Positions 35,078 through 42,715 of a DNA stretch of 48,357 nt are shown here, piece after piece (the first letter of the stretch is position 1; every line of letters starts with the position of its first letter). The position numbers and the translations under genes were made by a program. The notes beneath the pieces are model-generated. The model was not told where the DNA came from. It searched no databases and saw nothing but the letters and a program-made list of their open reading frames with translations. The stretch is from Ruminobacter amylophilus. Its GTDB lineage: Bacteria; Pseudomonadota; Gammaproteobacteria; Enterobacterales; Succinivibrionaceae. The DNA is taken from contig NZ_FOXF01000014.1 of NCBI RefSeq assembly GCF_900115655.1, positions 1-48,357 on the forward strand. Direction: 5' to 3'.

Positions 35078-36085
35078 CTATGCGCCCTTTAACTTAACCA
35101 AACAATCAGCAATATGCTTAGGCACCTGATTAATACTTTCAGATCTGGCCTGAGCGATTGCACTCACTAAAGCATTACAGTCAGCAGCCCCGTGACTTTT
35201 AACGACAACACCGTTCAGTCCCAGAAGAGATGATCCGTTAAATTCATCAGGCTGCATATCAGTTATACGTTTTTTAAGAAGATATTTTATAGGTTTGAGC
35301 AGTTTGTGCAAAACAGAAAATCCGTATAATCGCTGTTCTATCACACGATAAAGACCTTCTGCGGTTTTCAGGGCTATATTTCCTGAAAATCCGTCGGTAA
35401 CTATGACATCTGCGGCACTGCCGAAAATATCATTACCTTCCACAAACCCGATGTAGTTCAGATTTTTACATTGACTCAGAAGCGCAGATGCGCCCTGAAT
35501 TACATCAGTCCCCTTTATAGCCTCGCGTCCCACATTCAAAACAGCAACTCTCGGATTTTCAATATTCAGGTAGTCGGAAGCCAGAATTGATCCCATCAGG
35601 GCAAACTGGAACAGAGTATCCTGATCGCAGTAAAGATTCGCGCCCAAATCCAGAAAAACTGTCCCCTTCTTATTTAATGTAGGAAGCACTTTTACCAGTG
35701 CGCTGCGGTGAATTCCAGGAATGTTTCCGAGGAGGTGGTTGGCTATCGCCACCATAGCACCGGTATTTCCGGCACTCACAGCTGCCATGGCCTTTTTAGT
35801 AGAAACGGCTTCAATAGCCGCCCACATTGATGACTGCCTTTTGTGTCTCAGTGCATGAATAGGATTCTCATTTCCCTCGACGGCATCGGCAGTATTTATC
35901 AGTTCAACCCTGGAATTGCCTGTCAGCTTCTCTTTTCTGAAAAGATCCAGCACCAGATCTTCCTTACCGAACGCCAGAACATTCAGATCAGAATAAAACG
36001 CCAGTGCCTGCTTGATAGCAGGCACTGACACTCGGGGACCGAAATCGCCCCCCATTAGATCTAGTGCTACAGTAATACCTTCCAA
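35078..36085 (-). CDS. plsX: Phosphate acyltransferase
   Basis: PlsX makes acyl-phosphate from acyl-ACP and phosphate, feeding PlsY in phospholipid synthesis. The 335-residue protein has the family opening VALDLMGGDFGPR, the AVSAGNTGAMVA block, LDLGAN and VTDGFSGNIALKTAEG. Its place between rpmF and fabH is the usual one in gammaproteobacteria. It begins 24 bp after rpmF. Confidence 0.95.
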   Translation of the reverse strand: MEGITVALDLMGGDFGPRVSVPAIKQALAFYSDLNVLAFGKEDLVLDLFRKEKLTGNSRVELINTADAVEGNENPIHALRHKRQSSMWAAIEAVSTKKAMAAVSAGNTGAMVAIANHLLGNIPGIHRSALVKVLPTLNKKGTVFLDLGANLYCDQDTLFQFALMGSILASDYLNIENPRVAVLNVGREAIKGTDVIQGASALLSQCKNLNYIGFVEGNDIFGSAADVIVTDGFSGNIALKTAEGLYRVIEQRLYGFSVLHKLLKPIKYLLKKRITDMQPDEFNGSSLLGLNGVVVKSHGAADCNALVSAIAQARSESINQVPKHIADCLVKLKGA

Positions 36086-36109
36086 GGTGATCTGCTTTAT
36101 TTACTCAGA

Positions 36110-36280
36110 TTACTTGTTAATTACCTTAACACCACGGTAGTAACCGTCAGCGGTTACGTTGTGACGTAAATGGTATTCCTGAGTGGTCTTATCCACAGAT
36201 ACAGTTGGGGTAGCTAAACTATCATGTGATCTGCGCATATCGCGACGTGAACGAGACTTACGATTCTGTTGAACGGCCAT
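36110..36280 (-). CDS. rpmF: 50S ribosomal protein L32
   Basis: The 56-codon gene encodes [20 protein letters not shown] at the start and a conserved end ([20 protein letters not shown]), unmistakably L32; E. coli L32 has 57 residues. It sits between yceD (14 bp upstream) and plsX, which is the conserved arrangement. Co-transcription ties ribosome and lipid synthesis together. Confidence 0.97.
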   Translation of the reverse strand: MAVQQNRKSRSRRDMRRSHDSLATPTVSVDKTTQEYHLRHNVTADGYYRGVKVINK

Positions 36281-36294
36281 TGCCTTCTCCTAAT

Positions 36295-36813
36295 TTACTT
36301 ACTCTTTAATTTACTCAAAACCGCAAAAGGGTTGGCTTTCTCCGGCTCTATGAATTCGCCAGCCACCCATTCCTTTCCGCCTTCCGGACAATCGGCATCC
36401 TCATGTCTGGGAGAGGAAGGCAATGAGAGAATCAGTTCGTCTTCCAGAATCTGGTATAAATCGACTTCACCGAATTCATCGACTTCGACGTAATCATATA
36501 AATCCTCCAATCCAAGCTCCTCAACCTTTTTCAGATCGGGAGTGTAGCGAATCTCGGAATTTAATTTCAAGTCAAAGAGTTCACCGCAACGTTGGCATAC
36601 ACACTTCACAGCAGTACCAACACTGCCCTCAATTGCTGTTATACCCTGCAAATCGACACCGAAAGTCAGTCTGACCTCAGCATCTTCAACAATTTCCTCT
36701 ACTATACCCTGCAGTCTTTCCAACTTTTCCTTTGGAATAATACCAACGTAGTCCAGTCTTTTGGCTGCTGTATATCGAGGGTCCACTTTCTGTGGGATTT
36801 TCACTTTTTGCAT
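36295..36813 (-). CDS. yceD: DUF177 family protein YceD (large ribosomal RNA accumulation protein)
   Basis: YceD proteins carry the DUF177 domain and are linked to 23S rRNA accumulation. The 172-residue protein begins MQKVKIPQKVDP..AAKRLDYVG, as in enteric YceD, and has the CxxC pair CQRCGE with an upstream Cys. I set the start at 36813. An extension to 36840 is open but would run through the likely -10 element and does not match the family. There is no clear Shine-Dalgarno sequence for this start, which fits the leaderless-transcript idea given elsewhere. It is the first gene of the fab operon. Confidence 0.9.
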   Translation of the reverse strand: MQKVKIPQKVDPRYTAAKRLDYVGIIPKEKLERLQGIVEEIVEDAEVRLTFGVDLQGITAIEGSVGTAVKCVCQRCGELFDLKLNSEIRYTPDLKKVEELGLEDLYDYVEVDEFGEVDLYQILEDELILSLPSSPRHEDADCPEGGKEWVAGEFIEPEKANPFAVLSKLKSK

Positions 36814-36822
36814 AGTGTCGCT

Positions 36823-36851
36823 ATGATATATAAAAAACAAATTATAGTCAA
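36823..36851 (-). promoter_or_regulatory. Promoter of the yceD-rpmF-plsX-fab operon, nearly touching the start codon
   Basis: On the minus strand TTGACT (36846-36851), exactly 17 bases, then TATCAT (36823-36828). The expected start of transcription, near 36816, is only about three bases before the yceD ATG at 36813. A second TATAAT overlaps the spacer but has no -35. Confidence 0.7.
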
Positions 36852-37016
36852 AGAAAAAAATTAAAAATTACAAATTGACTATTAACTGACCTCTAAAATA
36901 CTCACAGGTTTACTCACAGCCGGTTTTTTCAGCTGAATAACGATGTCTGCGGAATATCCGGATTTCCGCGGATGTTTTTTCAACAGCTTTTTCACCGGCT
37001 GTCCGAGAGCTTTCCG

Positions 37017-38099
37017 TCAGTCGTCAGACACCACTCTTCCTTTTTCTCTGTCAATGATGAATTTTCTGATGCATTTTATACCTATCAAAAGTCCCGCACC
37101 GGAAAGGAAGAAGAATATCGACACATGCAGTCTGTCCCAGAAGTATTCAAAATACTTGGTATACAGATCCATTCCCATGAATGCGCATCCGAATCCCAGA
37201 AGCATTCTGCTTTCCGTCTTTACGCCTAACCAGATGGCGTAGAGCGCCCCCGCTCCGAGAACGAGTGCCCAGAAGAACAGTTCCGGATTCGAGTCGCCGA
37301 AAATTGACAGAAACCACAGTGCCGTAAACGAAACCAGAATGCCGTACGCTCTGCTCGTGCCGAGCAGATCCCGGGACTGCAGGATTCCGGCTGAAACCGG
37401 CCAGAAGGACAGTAACGTAAGCAGACCGCCGAATATCAGAAATCTGTACGGCTCCTTTATGGCCAGCCAGTATGCGCCGAAACTGTAGCCGCTGGAGCAG
37501 CCCAGCCAGTTACAGAATGATATCAGGGCAAAGAGCCACACCAGTCCGGACTTTCCGAGCCACGCAACCGCGCCGTACACAAAGCACCCGACCATCATCA
37601 TCCACACCATGCCGGCTTCAGGCAGGTTCAGCGCCATACCGAAGCAGAACAGCCCCGAAGCGATGCACAGGCATCCGAGCACCAGAAGCAGGCTGTATGT
37701 TTTTACGTATTCCGGAGATTTTTCCTTCTGTACAAGTCCAGAGCAGATAAATCCCGCGGCCATGGCAAAGGCCCCCACGGTTTTTACGGCTGCCGGGGTA
37801 TTATTCATCAGTCTGACAATCAGGTCACTGCAAAGAAGTGATCCGACCGCAATAATCATGCAGCACACGGCAATCCACGTGAAATGAAAAATTATTCTGC
37901 GCCAGTTTATTCCGACTCTGATGCTGGCATTAAGAGTTTTAAGCTGCTCATCGGAAAGCAGGCCGGTTTCATGCCAGTAGTCCAGAGCAGAACGCAGTAC
38001 TCTGGCATGTCTTATATTAACCTCCAGAGGTCTGCAATCCGCCGCCTCGCCGGGATTCTTATCTTTGTTTCCGGATTCTGAAACAGTGTTTTCTGTCAT
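37017..38099 (-). CDS. DUF2157-family polytopic membrane protein
   Basis: The 360-residue protein has a soluble N-terminal region (about 1-65) containing the DUF2157-like segment WHETGLLSDEQLKTL. It is followed by about nine or ten hydrophobic helices and a short basic C-terminus. No catalytic motif is seen; function is unknown. It is on the same strand as yceD but 200 bp away, and the fab operon promoter lies in between. In enteric bacteria yceF/maf occupies the neighbourhood instead. Confidence 0.7.
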   Translation of the reverse strand: MTENTVSESGNKDKNPGEAADCRPLEVNIRHARVLRSALDYWHETGLLSDEQLKTLNASIRVGINWRRIIFHFTWIAVCCMIIAVGSLLCSDLIVRLMNNTPAAVKTVGAFAMAAGFICSGLVQKEKSPEYVKTYSLLLVLGCLCIASGLFCFGMALNLPEAGMVWMMMVGCFVYGAVAWLGKSGLVWLFALISFCNWLGCSSGYSFGAYWLAIKEPYRFLIFGGLLTLLSFWPVSAGILQSRDLLGTSRAYGILVSFTALWFLSIFGDSNPELFFWALVLGAGALYAIWLGVKTESRMLLGFGCAFMGMDLYTKYFEYFWDRLHVSIFFFLSGAGLLIGIKCIRKFIIDREKGRVVSDD

Positions 38100-38287
38100 A
38101 AACTCTCCTTCCTGCGGTTACGGATACGGTAAATCCATGTTCACTCAGGCCGTCAGCACGCAAAAACCTGACTTTACGGAAAGCCCGTCAGGACTCTTCC
38201 TTAATATAAAGCTTACTGGAAAAAACCTGATTTTCAAAAACATTTATCCCGAAAACGCATGTTAAGTCCGATTTAACCGGAGTCTGC

Positions 38288-38318
38288 GAAAAAAAGCCTG
38301 AAGTGCAAACTTCAGGCT
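38288..38318 (-). terminator. Terminator of the rluC-HAD operon
   Basis: On the minus strand AGCCTGAA pairs with TTCAGGCT across an eight-base loop and runs into seven T (plus-strand A-run 38289-38295). Confidence 0.9.
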
Positions 38319-38349
38319 CTGAAAAAATCATCCTTAACCGGACGTTATC

Positions 38350-39030
38350 CTACCGCATTCCGGCAGAGTTTCCGGTTCCCGGCAGAAGATCAAGGAGATC
38401 TGAAAGAGTGTTCACCACCGCATCGGCGCCGGCATTCATCAGAGTGTTTCTGTCATGAACCCCGGTAAGCACTCCGGCGGTACGGGTATGAGCGTTTACG
38501 CCCATGCAGATGTCAAGACTTGAATCCCCCACCATCAGACAGCCCTTCGGCGGAATTCTGAGTTCATCGCTGAGTCTGTTCAGCATCTGCTGATCCGGCT
38601 TTGATCTAACTTCATCCCCGGTTGATGAAACATCTATGAACGGAGCAATGGAAACATAGCTCATCACCCTGTCATAGCCTCTGCGGGATTTACCGGTGGC
38701 GATACCTATCTTGTAGCCGCGCTTCTTGAGTTCAGATACCACATCGTAGGCATCTCCGAAAAGAGTGGTAGGATTTTCGGCTTCAAGACGCAGGTAGGTA
38801 TCCTTGTATACCTCAACAGCCTTTCTCACCTCTTCCTCATTTCGTCCCGGAAGGATACTGGCAATGGCCTCGCCTAGAGACAGCCCTATAACCGATTTGG
38901 AATCCTCGTTTGATGGAACGTCGGCTCCGACCTCTGAACAGGATATTCTGATGCATTCAACTATACGGCTTATGGAATCCATTAATGTACCGTCTATATC
39001 AAATATAACGGCTTTTACGTCATCAAACAT
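38350..39030 (-). CDS. HAD-superfamily phosphatase (phosphoglycolate-phosphatase-like)
   Basis: The 226-residue protein has HAD motif I FDIDGTLMD (D11 nucleophile, D13), motif II TGKSRRG, the motif III lysine in SKPDQQML and motif IV VGDSSLDI, with a helical cap between motifs I and II. The substrate is not evident; Gph-like and beta-phosphoglucomutase-like roles are both possible. The start is set at 39030: GGAGG lies just upstream, and the ATG overlaps the last codons of rluC by eight bases, which indicates translational coupling. The longer start at 39048 is less likely. rluC-HAD pairs are common in gammaproteobacteria (recollection). Confidence 0.88.
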   Translation of the reverse strand: MFDDVKAVIFDIDGTLMDSISRIVECIRISCSEVGADVPSNEDSKSVIGLSLGEAIASILPGRNEEEVRKAVEVYKDTYLRLEAENPTTLFGDAYDVVSELKKRGYKIGIATGKSRRGYDRVMSYVSIAPFIDVSSTGDEVRSKPDQQMLNRLSDELRIPPKGCLMVGDSSLDICMGVNAHTRTAGVLTGVHDRNTLMNAGADAVVNTLSDLLDLLPGTGNSAGMR

Positions 39031-40009
39031 GTTGCTCTCCCTCCTCATCTTCCTTACGAATGTTTGAAAGCAGATTTTCCAGATCCCCGGGTAAAGGCGC
39101 GTAAACGGTTATTTCCCTGTTGATTACGGGATCGGTAAAGGTTATGTGTTCGGCGTGAAGGAACATGCGGTCAAGCCCGAGAGCCTCAAACCTGCGGTCA
39201 AACTCCCTGTCGCCGTATTTGTCGTCACCGAGTATCGGATGACTCCTGTAGGCAAGGTGCACGCGAATCTGATGCGTACGCCCGGTATGCGGATATGCCT
39301 CCACCAGGGTCACGTCCCTGAAATTCTCCCTGATTTTAAAATCGGTAACCGAAGGTTTCCCGTTGACCTCGTCAACACGAACCACCCTTTCACCGCTCAT
39401 CAGCACGTTCTTGGCAAGAGGAGCTCTTACCGTGGTTATTCTTTTGCTGAACACACCGCGAACCAGGGCAAGATACTGCTTCTGCATGTTCTTTTCCCTG
39501 AACTGTTCATGCAGCTGACGCAGCACGCTGCGTTTCTTGGCCACAATCAGACAGCCGCTGGTTTCCCTGTCCAGACGGTGGGCAAGCTCCAGAAAATGAA
39601 GTTCCGGTCTTATGGAACGCAGAGCCTCGATTACCCCGTAGGAAACCCCGCTTCCGCCGTGAACGGGCATGAAGCACGGCTTGTTGATCACCATGAGACC
39701 GTCATTTTCATAAAGAACGGCATCCTTTAGGGCACTGACCCTGTCAAGATTGGCTGACGGAAGAACCACTTTGGCTTCAGACATTCTCAGAGGAGGAATT
39801 CTGATTTCATCCCCGGCCTGAAGCTTGTACTCCGGTTTGATTCTCTTTTTGTTTACTCTTACCTCACCTTTACGAAGGATACGGTAAATCATGCTCTTGG
39901 GCACTCCCTTGAGCACTCTTATCAGAAAATTATCAATTCTGGCGCCGGCCTCATCCTCATTTACGGTCTGAAAACTTACGCCCCTGTGTTCTTCACGAAT
40001 ATCCTGCAC
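39023..40009 (-). CDS. rluC: 23S rRNA pseudouridine synthase RluC
   Basis: RluC isomerises uridines 955, 2504 and 2580 (E. coli numbering) in 23S rRNA. The 328-residue protein has an N-terminal S4 RNA-binding domain (about 20-75: ARIDNFLIRVL...IYRILRKGEVRVNKKR) and the RluA-type catalytic motif HRLDRETSG with the nucleophile D147. VEAYPHTGRTHQIRVHL and HPILGDDKYG are further marks. RluD is the main alternative, but position next to the rne region favours RluC. It overlaps the HAD gene downstream. Confidence 0.9.
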   Translation of the reverse strand: MQDIREEHRGVSFQTVNEDEAGARIDNFLIRVLKGVPKSMIYRILRKGEVRVNKKRIKPEYKLQAGDEIRIPPLRMSEAKVVLPSANLDRVSALKDAVLYENDGLMVINKPCFMPVHGGSGVSYGVIEALRSIRPELHFLELAHRLDRETSGCLIVAKKRSVLRQLHEQFREKNMQKQYLALVRGVFSKRITTVRAPLAKNVLMSGERVVRVDEVNGKPSVTDFKIRENFRDVTLVEAYPHTGRTHQIRVHLAYRSHPILGDDKYGDREFDRRFEALGLDRMFLHAEHITFTDPVINREITVYAPLPGDLENLLSNIRKEDEEGEQHV

Positions 40010-40489
40010 GGTAATCTCTCTTTCATCACCCTATTTATCTACGGTTCGTATTTTAACTTATTTTCGTGACATTCTCCACATGACAGGAATAAACGTTACA
40101 TGCCTGCCAGAATACATGTTCATAAAGACTTCAGAAAATACGGCAGAAGAAAAAAGAAACAATTCCGCCCATGCCGTGATCACGCGGAAAAAATTGATCT
40201 ATAATACTTTACGGAGGACTTAGACGTCTGCAGATGATTCACCGGCAACACCCCGGAGACGCCGGCACGAGGTTCCTCACCGTAAAAGATAACATCACGG
40301 GCTTTACCGCCCCTGCCGGATAATCCGGTTTAAACCATAACTATAACAATCAAATTCCAGAAACGGACTGATAAACGCATTCAGACAGAACCATTCAGCC
40401 GGAGCGCCGCGTGAACGGGAAAAACACGCGCGCAAATCACCGGCCGGGCTTCAGAGATTACAGATTATTACAGAATTAAGAGTACAGTT
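40010..40489 (+). promoter_or_regulatory. Intergenic region and long structured leader of the symporter gene
   Basis: A TATAAT (40200-40205) with a weak TGATCA -35 (40177-40182, 17-base spacer) would start a leader of about 280 nt before the symporter. Several GC-rich inverted repeats, e.g. CCGGC (40242) with GCCGG (40261), can fold. No known riboswitch was recognised. The left part contains the presumed rluC promoter. Confidence 0.4.
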
Positions 40490-41890
40490 ATGTCCGTTAC
40501 ACTAATACAGATGGTCATGATGGTTGCCACCATCAGTCTAATCATTGGCGCAGGCATCTGGTCCGCCAGAAAAATCAGATCCGCCGAAGGCTTTTCACTT
40601 AACGGACGCAGGGCATCGGCAGGCATGGTGGCCGGAGCCATAGCCGGAAGCTGCATCGGCGGAGGTGCCACCATAGGCACTTCGCAGATGGCATTCTCCT
40701 TCGGATTCAGCGCCTGGTGGTTCACCATCGGCATCGGTACCGGATTTCTCTTCATGGGCCTGTTCTTCGCCCGCAGGTTCCGTGAAAGCGGCAGCGAAAC
40801 CATCACCCAGCTGCTGATAAACACCTACGGTTCCGGCAGCGGTCCCGTAGCCTCCGTCATTTCCTCAAGCGGCATATTCTTCGCCGCCGTCGCCTCCGTA
40901 CTTCCGGCCATCTACCTCATATCCCACCTTATGGATATAAACATCTATGCGGCCGGTGCCATCCTGTTCTTCCTGATTATCGTTTACATATACTTCGGCG
41001 GAATCAAAGGAGCCAGCGTTTCAGGTCTTTTCAAAAGCGTGATTCTGTGGCTGATGCTGACGGTCATCGGCTATACCGCGTCAAAGGGTCTGCATGAGGT
41101 GAAGGACATAGAGTATTTCATTCCCCGCGGACTGGACATGTTCGGACAGGGATACTGGCAGCCTCTCGAAACAGTGATATCCATGTCTGCCGGACTTCTG
41201 TGCGCCCAGAACTATGCTCAGGCAATATTTTCCGCAAGGGATGTGAAAGCCGCCAGAATCGGCTGCTTCGCGGCTTCCGCACTCAGTTTTCCGGTGGGAA
41301 TTCCGTGTGTACTGGCTTCAATGTACATGAAATCCATGCATCCGGAGGTAACTCCCATCATGGCGCTGCCTGAATTCATCATGCGCTATCTTCCCGAACC
41401 GCTCGCCGGCATAGCCCTCGGAGTTCTGATTATCGCCCTGATAAGTTCCATTGCCGGACTCACGCTGGGCATCAGCACCCTGCTCACCAGAGATATATGG
41501 ACCAGGGTATTCAGAATTACCGAAAGCGGAAAGATACTGAGAACCAACCGTCTCACCGTTATTCTGATTTCCGTACTCACCATCACCTTCTCCCTGTGCA
41601 ATCTTGAATCACAGATACTGACCTGGAACATACTGGCGCTGGCTCTCAGAGCCGGTATCTTCATACCTCTGGTTCTGGCACTGTACCGTCCGAAACTCAT
41701 TCCTCCGGCCTGGGCCGTTCCCGCCATGCTGGCGGGCACTCTGGTGGCAGGACTTGCCAGACCGGTGCTTCACAGCACCGTTCCGCCGCTCTTTCTCGGT
41801 TTTGCGGCCGTAATCATCATGATTGTCATCGCCCGTATCCTAAACAGAAAAACACTGTCACCTAGTGTGGAAAAAGCAGTCGAAAGGTAA
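40490..41890 (+). CDS. Sodium:solute symporter (SSS family)
   Basis: The 466-residue protein has about 12-13 hydrophobic helices. It shows family landmarks: GIWSARKIRSAEGFSLNGR in the first loop, AGAIAGSCIGGGATIGTSQMAF in the sodium-site helix region, and YIYFGGIKGASVSGLFKSV. The SSS family (PutP, PanF and others) couples uptake of proline, pantothenate, sugars or carboxylates to sodium. The substrate is not readable here. It stands alone between rluC and rne, two genes that are neighbours in most enterobacteria, so it looks like an insertion. Confidence 0.87.
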   Translation: MSVTLIQMVMMVATISLIIGAGIWSARKIRSAEGFSLNGRRASAGMVAGAIAGSCIGGGATIGTSQMAFSFGFSAWWFTIGIGTGFLFMGLFFARRFRESGSETITQLLINTYGSGSGPVASVISSSGIFFAAVASVLPAIYLISHLMDINIYAAGAILFFLIIVYIYFGGIKGASVSGLFKSVILWLMLTVIGYTASKGLHEVKDIEYFIPRGLDMFGQGYWQPLETVISMSAGLLCAQNYAQAIFSARDVKAARIGCFAASALSFPVGIPCVLASMYMKSMHPEVTPIMALPEFIMRYLPEPLAGIALGVLIIALISSIAGLTLGISTLLTRDIWTRVFRITESGKILRTNRLTVILISVLTITFSLCNLESQILTWNILALALRAGIFIPLVLALYRPKLIPPAWAVPAMLAGTLVAGLARPVLHSTVPPLFLGFAAVIIMIVIARILNRKTLSPSVEKAVER

Positions 41891-42715
41891 CACGGTTTTA
41901 AGGAAGCAGGTCTGAACAGACTGAGTCTGCGGCCGGTCCCGAAGCGGCCGCACTGTCCCGCGGCGTTTTATCCGCCCGTGCCTTTAATATTGCGTTCGGC
42001 TGTTTACGGTTTCACGGGCGGTGAATAAATTGTGGATAACAAGTGTACAACCTGATTATAAATAAAACGGGATTTCCGGAACCGCCGTAATTTTTTCCAC
42101 TCCCGGAAATAATGCGTTTTTCATAATCCGACATAATTATTCCTGATGTCCGTTTCTGCATAATTATGCAGAATAAGTGTTCAATATTCGCCTAAACAAA
42201 CATTTTTTAACATTATTTCTGCTTTTTTTATTGCCACTGAGTAATTAATAATGAGATAATTAGCGCGGATTATTTCCAACCAGAAAGGTACCTTCCGATA
42301 CCTTCCGGAAATATCCACAGGACATGCCTCCAGGTGATTCACACCCTGCCGGCGTGTTAAATGAAAAATAGATGTATACAGGTACGGATTAACTCTTAGA
42401 GACGTATGAAAGGCAGAGTAATCGACCCGAACTAAAGATTGCATAAGAACCGGGATAACATCCGGGTTCACATTAAGACACGGTATAAGACCAGGAGATT
42501 CCGGTTTTCCGATGGATTTTCAGGCAACCGTGAAAATAAGTTCAGCATTCCCCCTTTTACGGGCCTTCAAGTGAATGCGGTTGAGATATAGATAAGACTC
42601 AGGCATGTGCCATGTTCTGATAAGACTTGCTATTAATTCTAATACAAGCTCGGACGGCATATTCTACGTATTCTGCTGTTAATACTGTACCATAACCAGA
42701 TAAGAGCAGTAATTA
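41891..42715 (+). promoter_or_regulatory. 825-bp region with the long rne leader
   Basis: No supported gene is present; a minus-strand 96-codon frame at 42181-42471 has no family features. The right half should be the rne 5' untranslated region, as in E. coli, where a leader of several hundred bases mediates autoregulation by RNase E. A hairpin can form around 42447-42469 (GAACC...GGTTC). ATAAGA occurs five times (42443, 42485, 42592, 42620, 42700), the last at the ribosome site. Two DnaA-box-like 9-mers lie at 42020-42039. Confidence 0.5.

Noticed and set aside
36187..36195. Perfect DnaA box TTATCCACA inside rpmF
   Set aside because: It encodes the conserved Val-Asp-Lys-Thr of L32, so coding constraint explains it.
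42181..42471. 96-codon minus-strand frame in the rne leader
   Set aside because: No ribosome site, no family similarity, and it lies in the expected regulatory leader.
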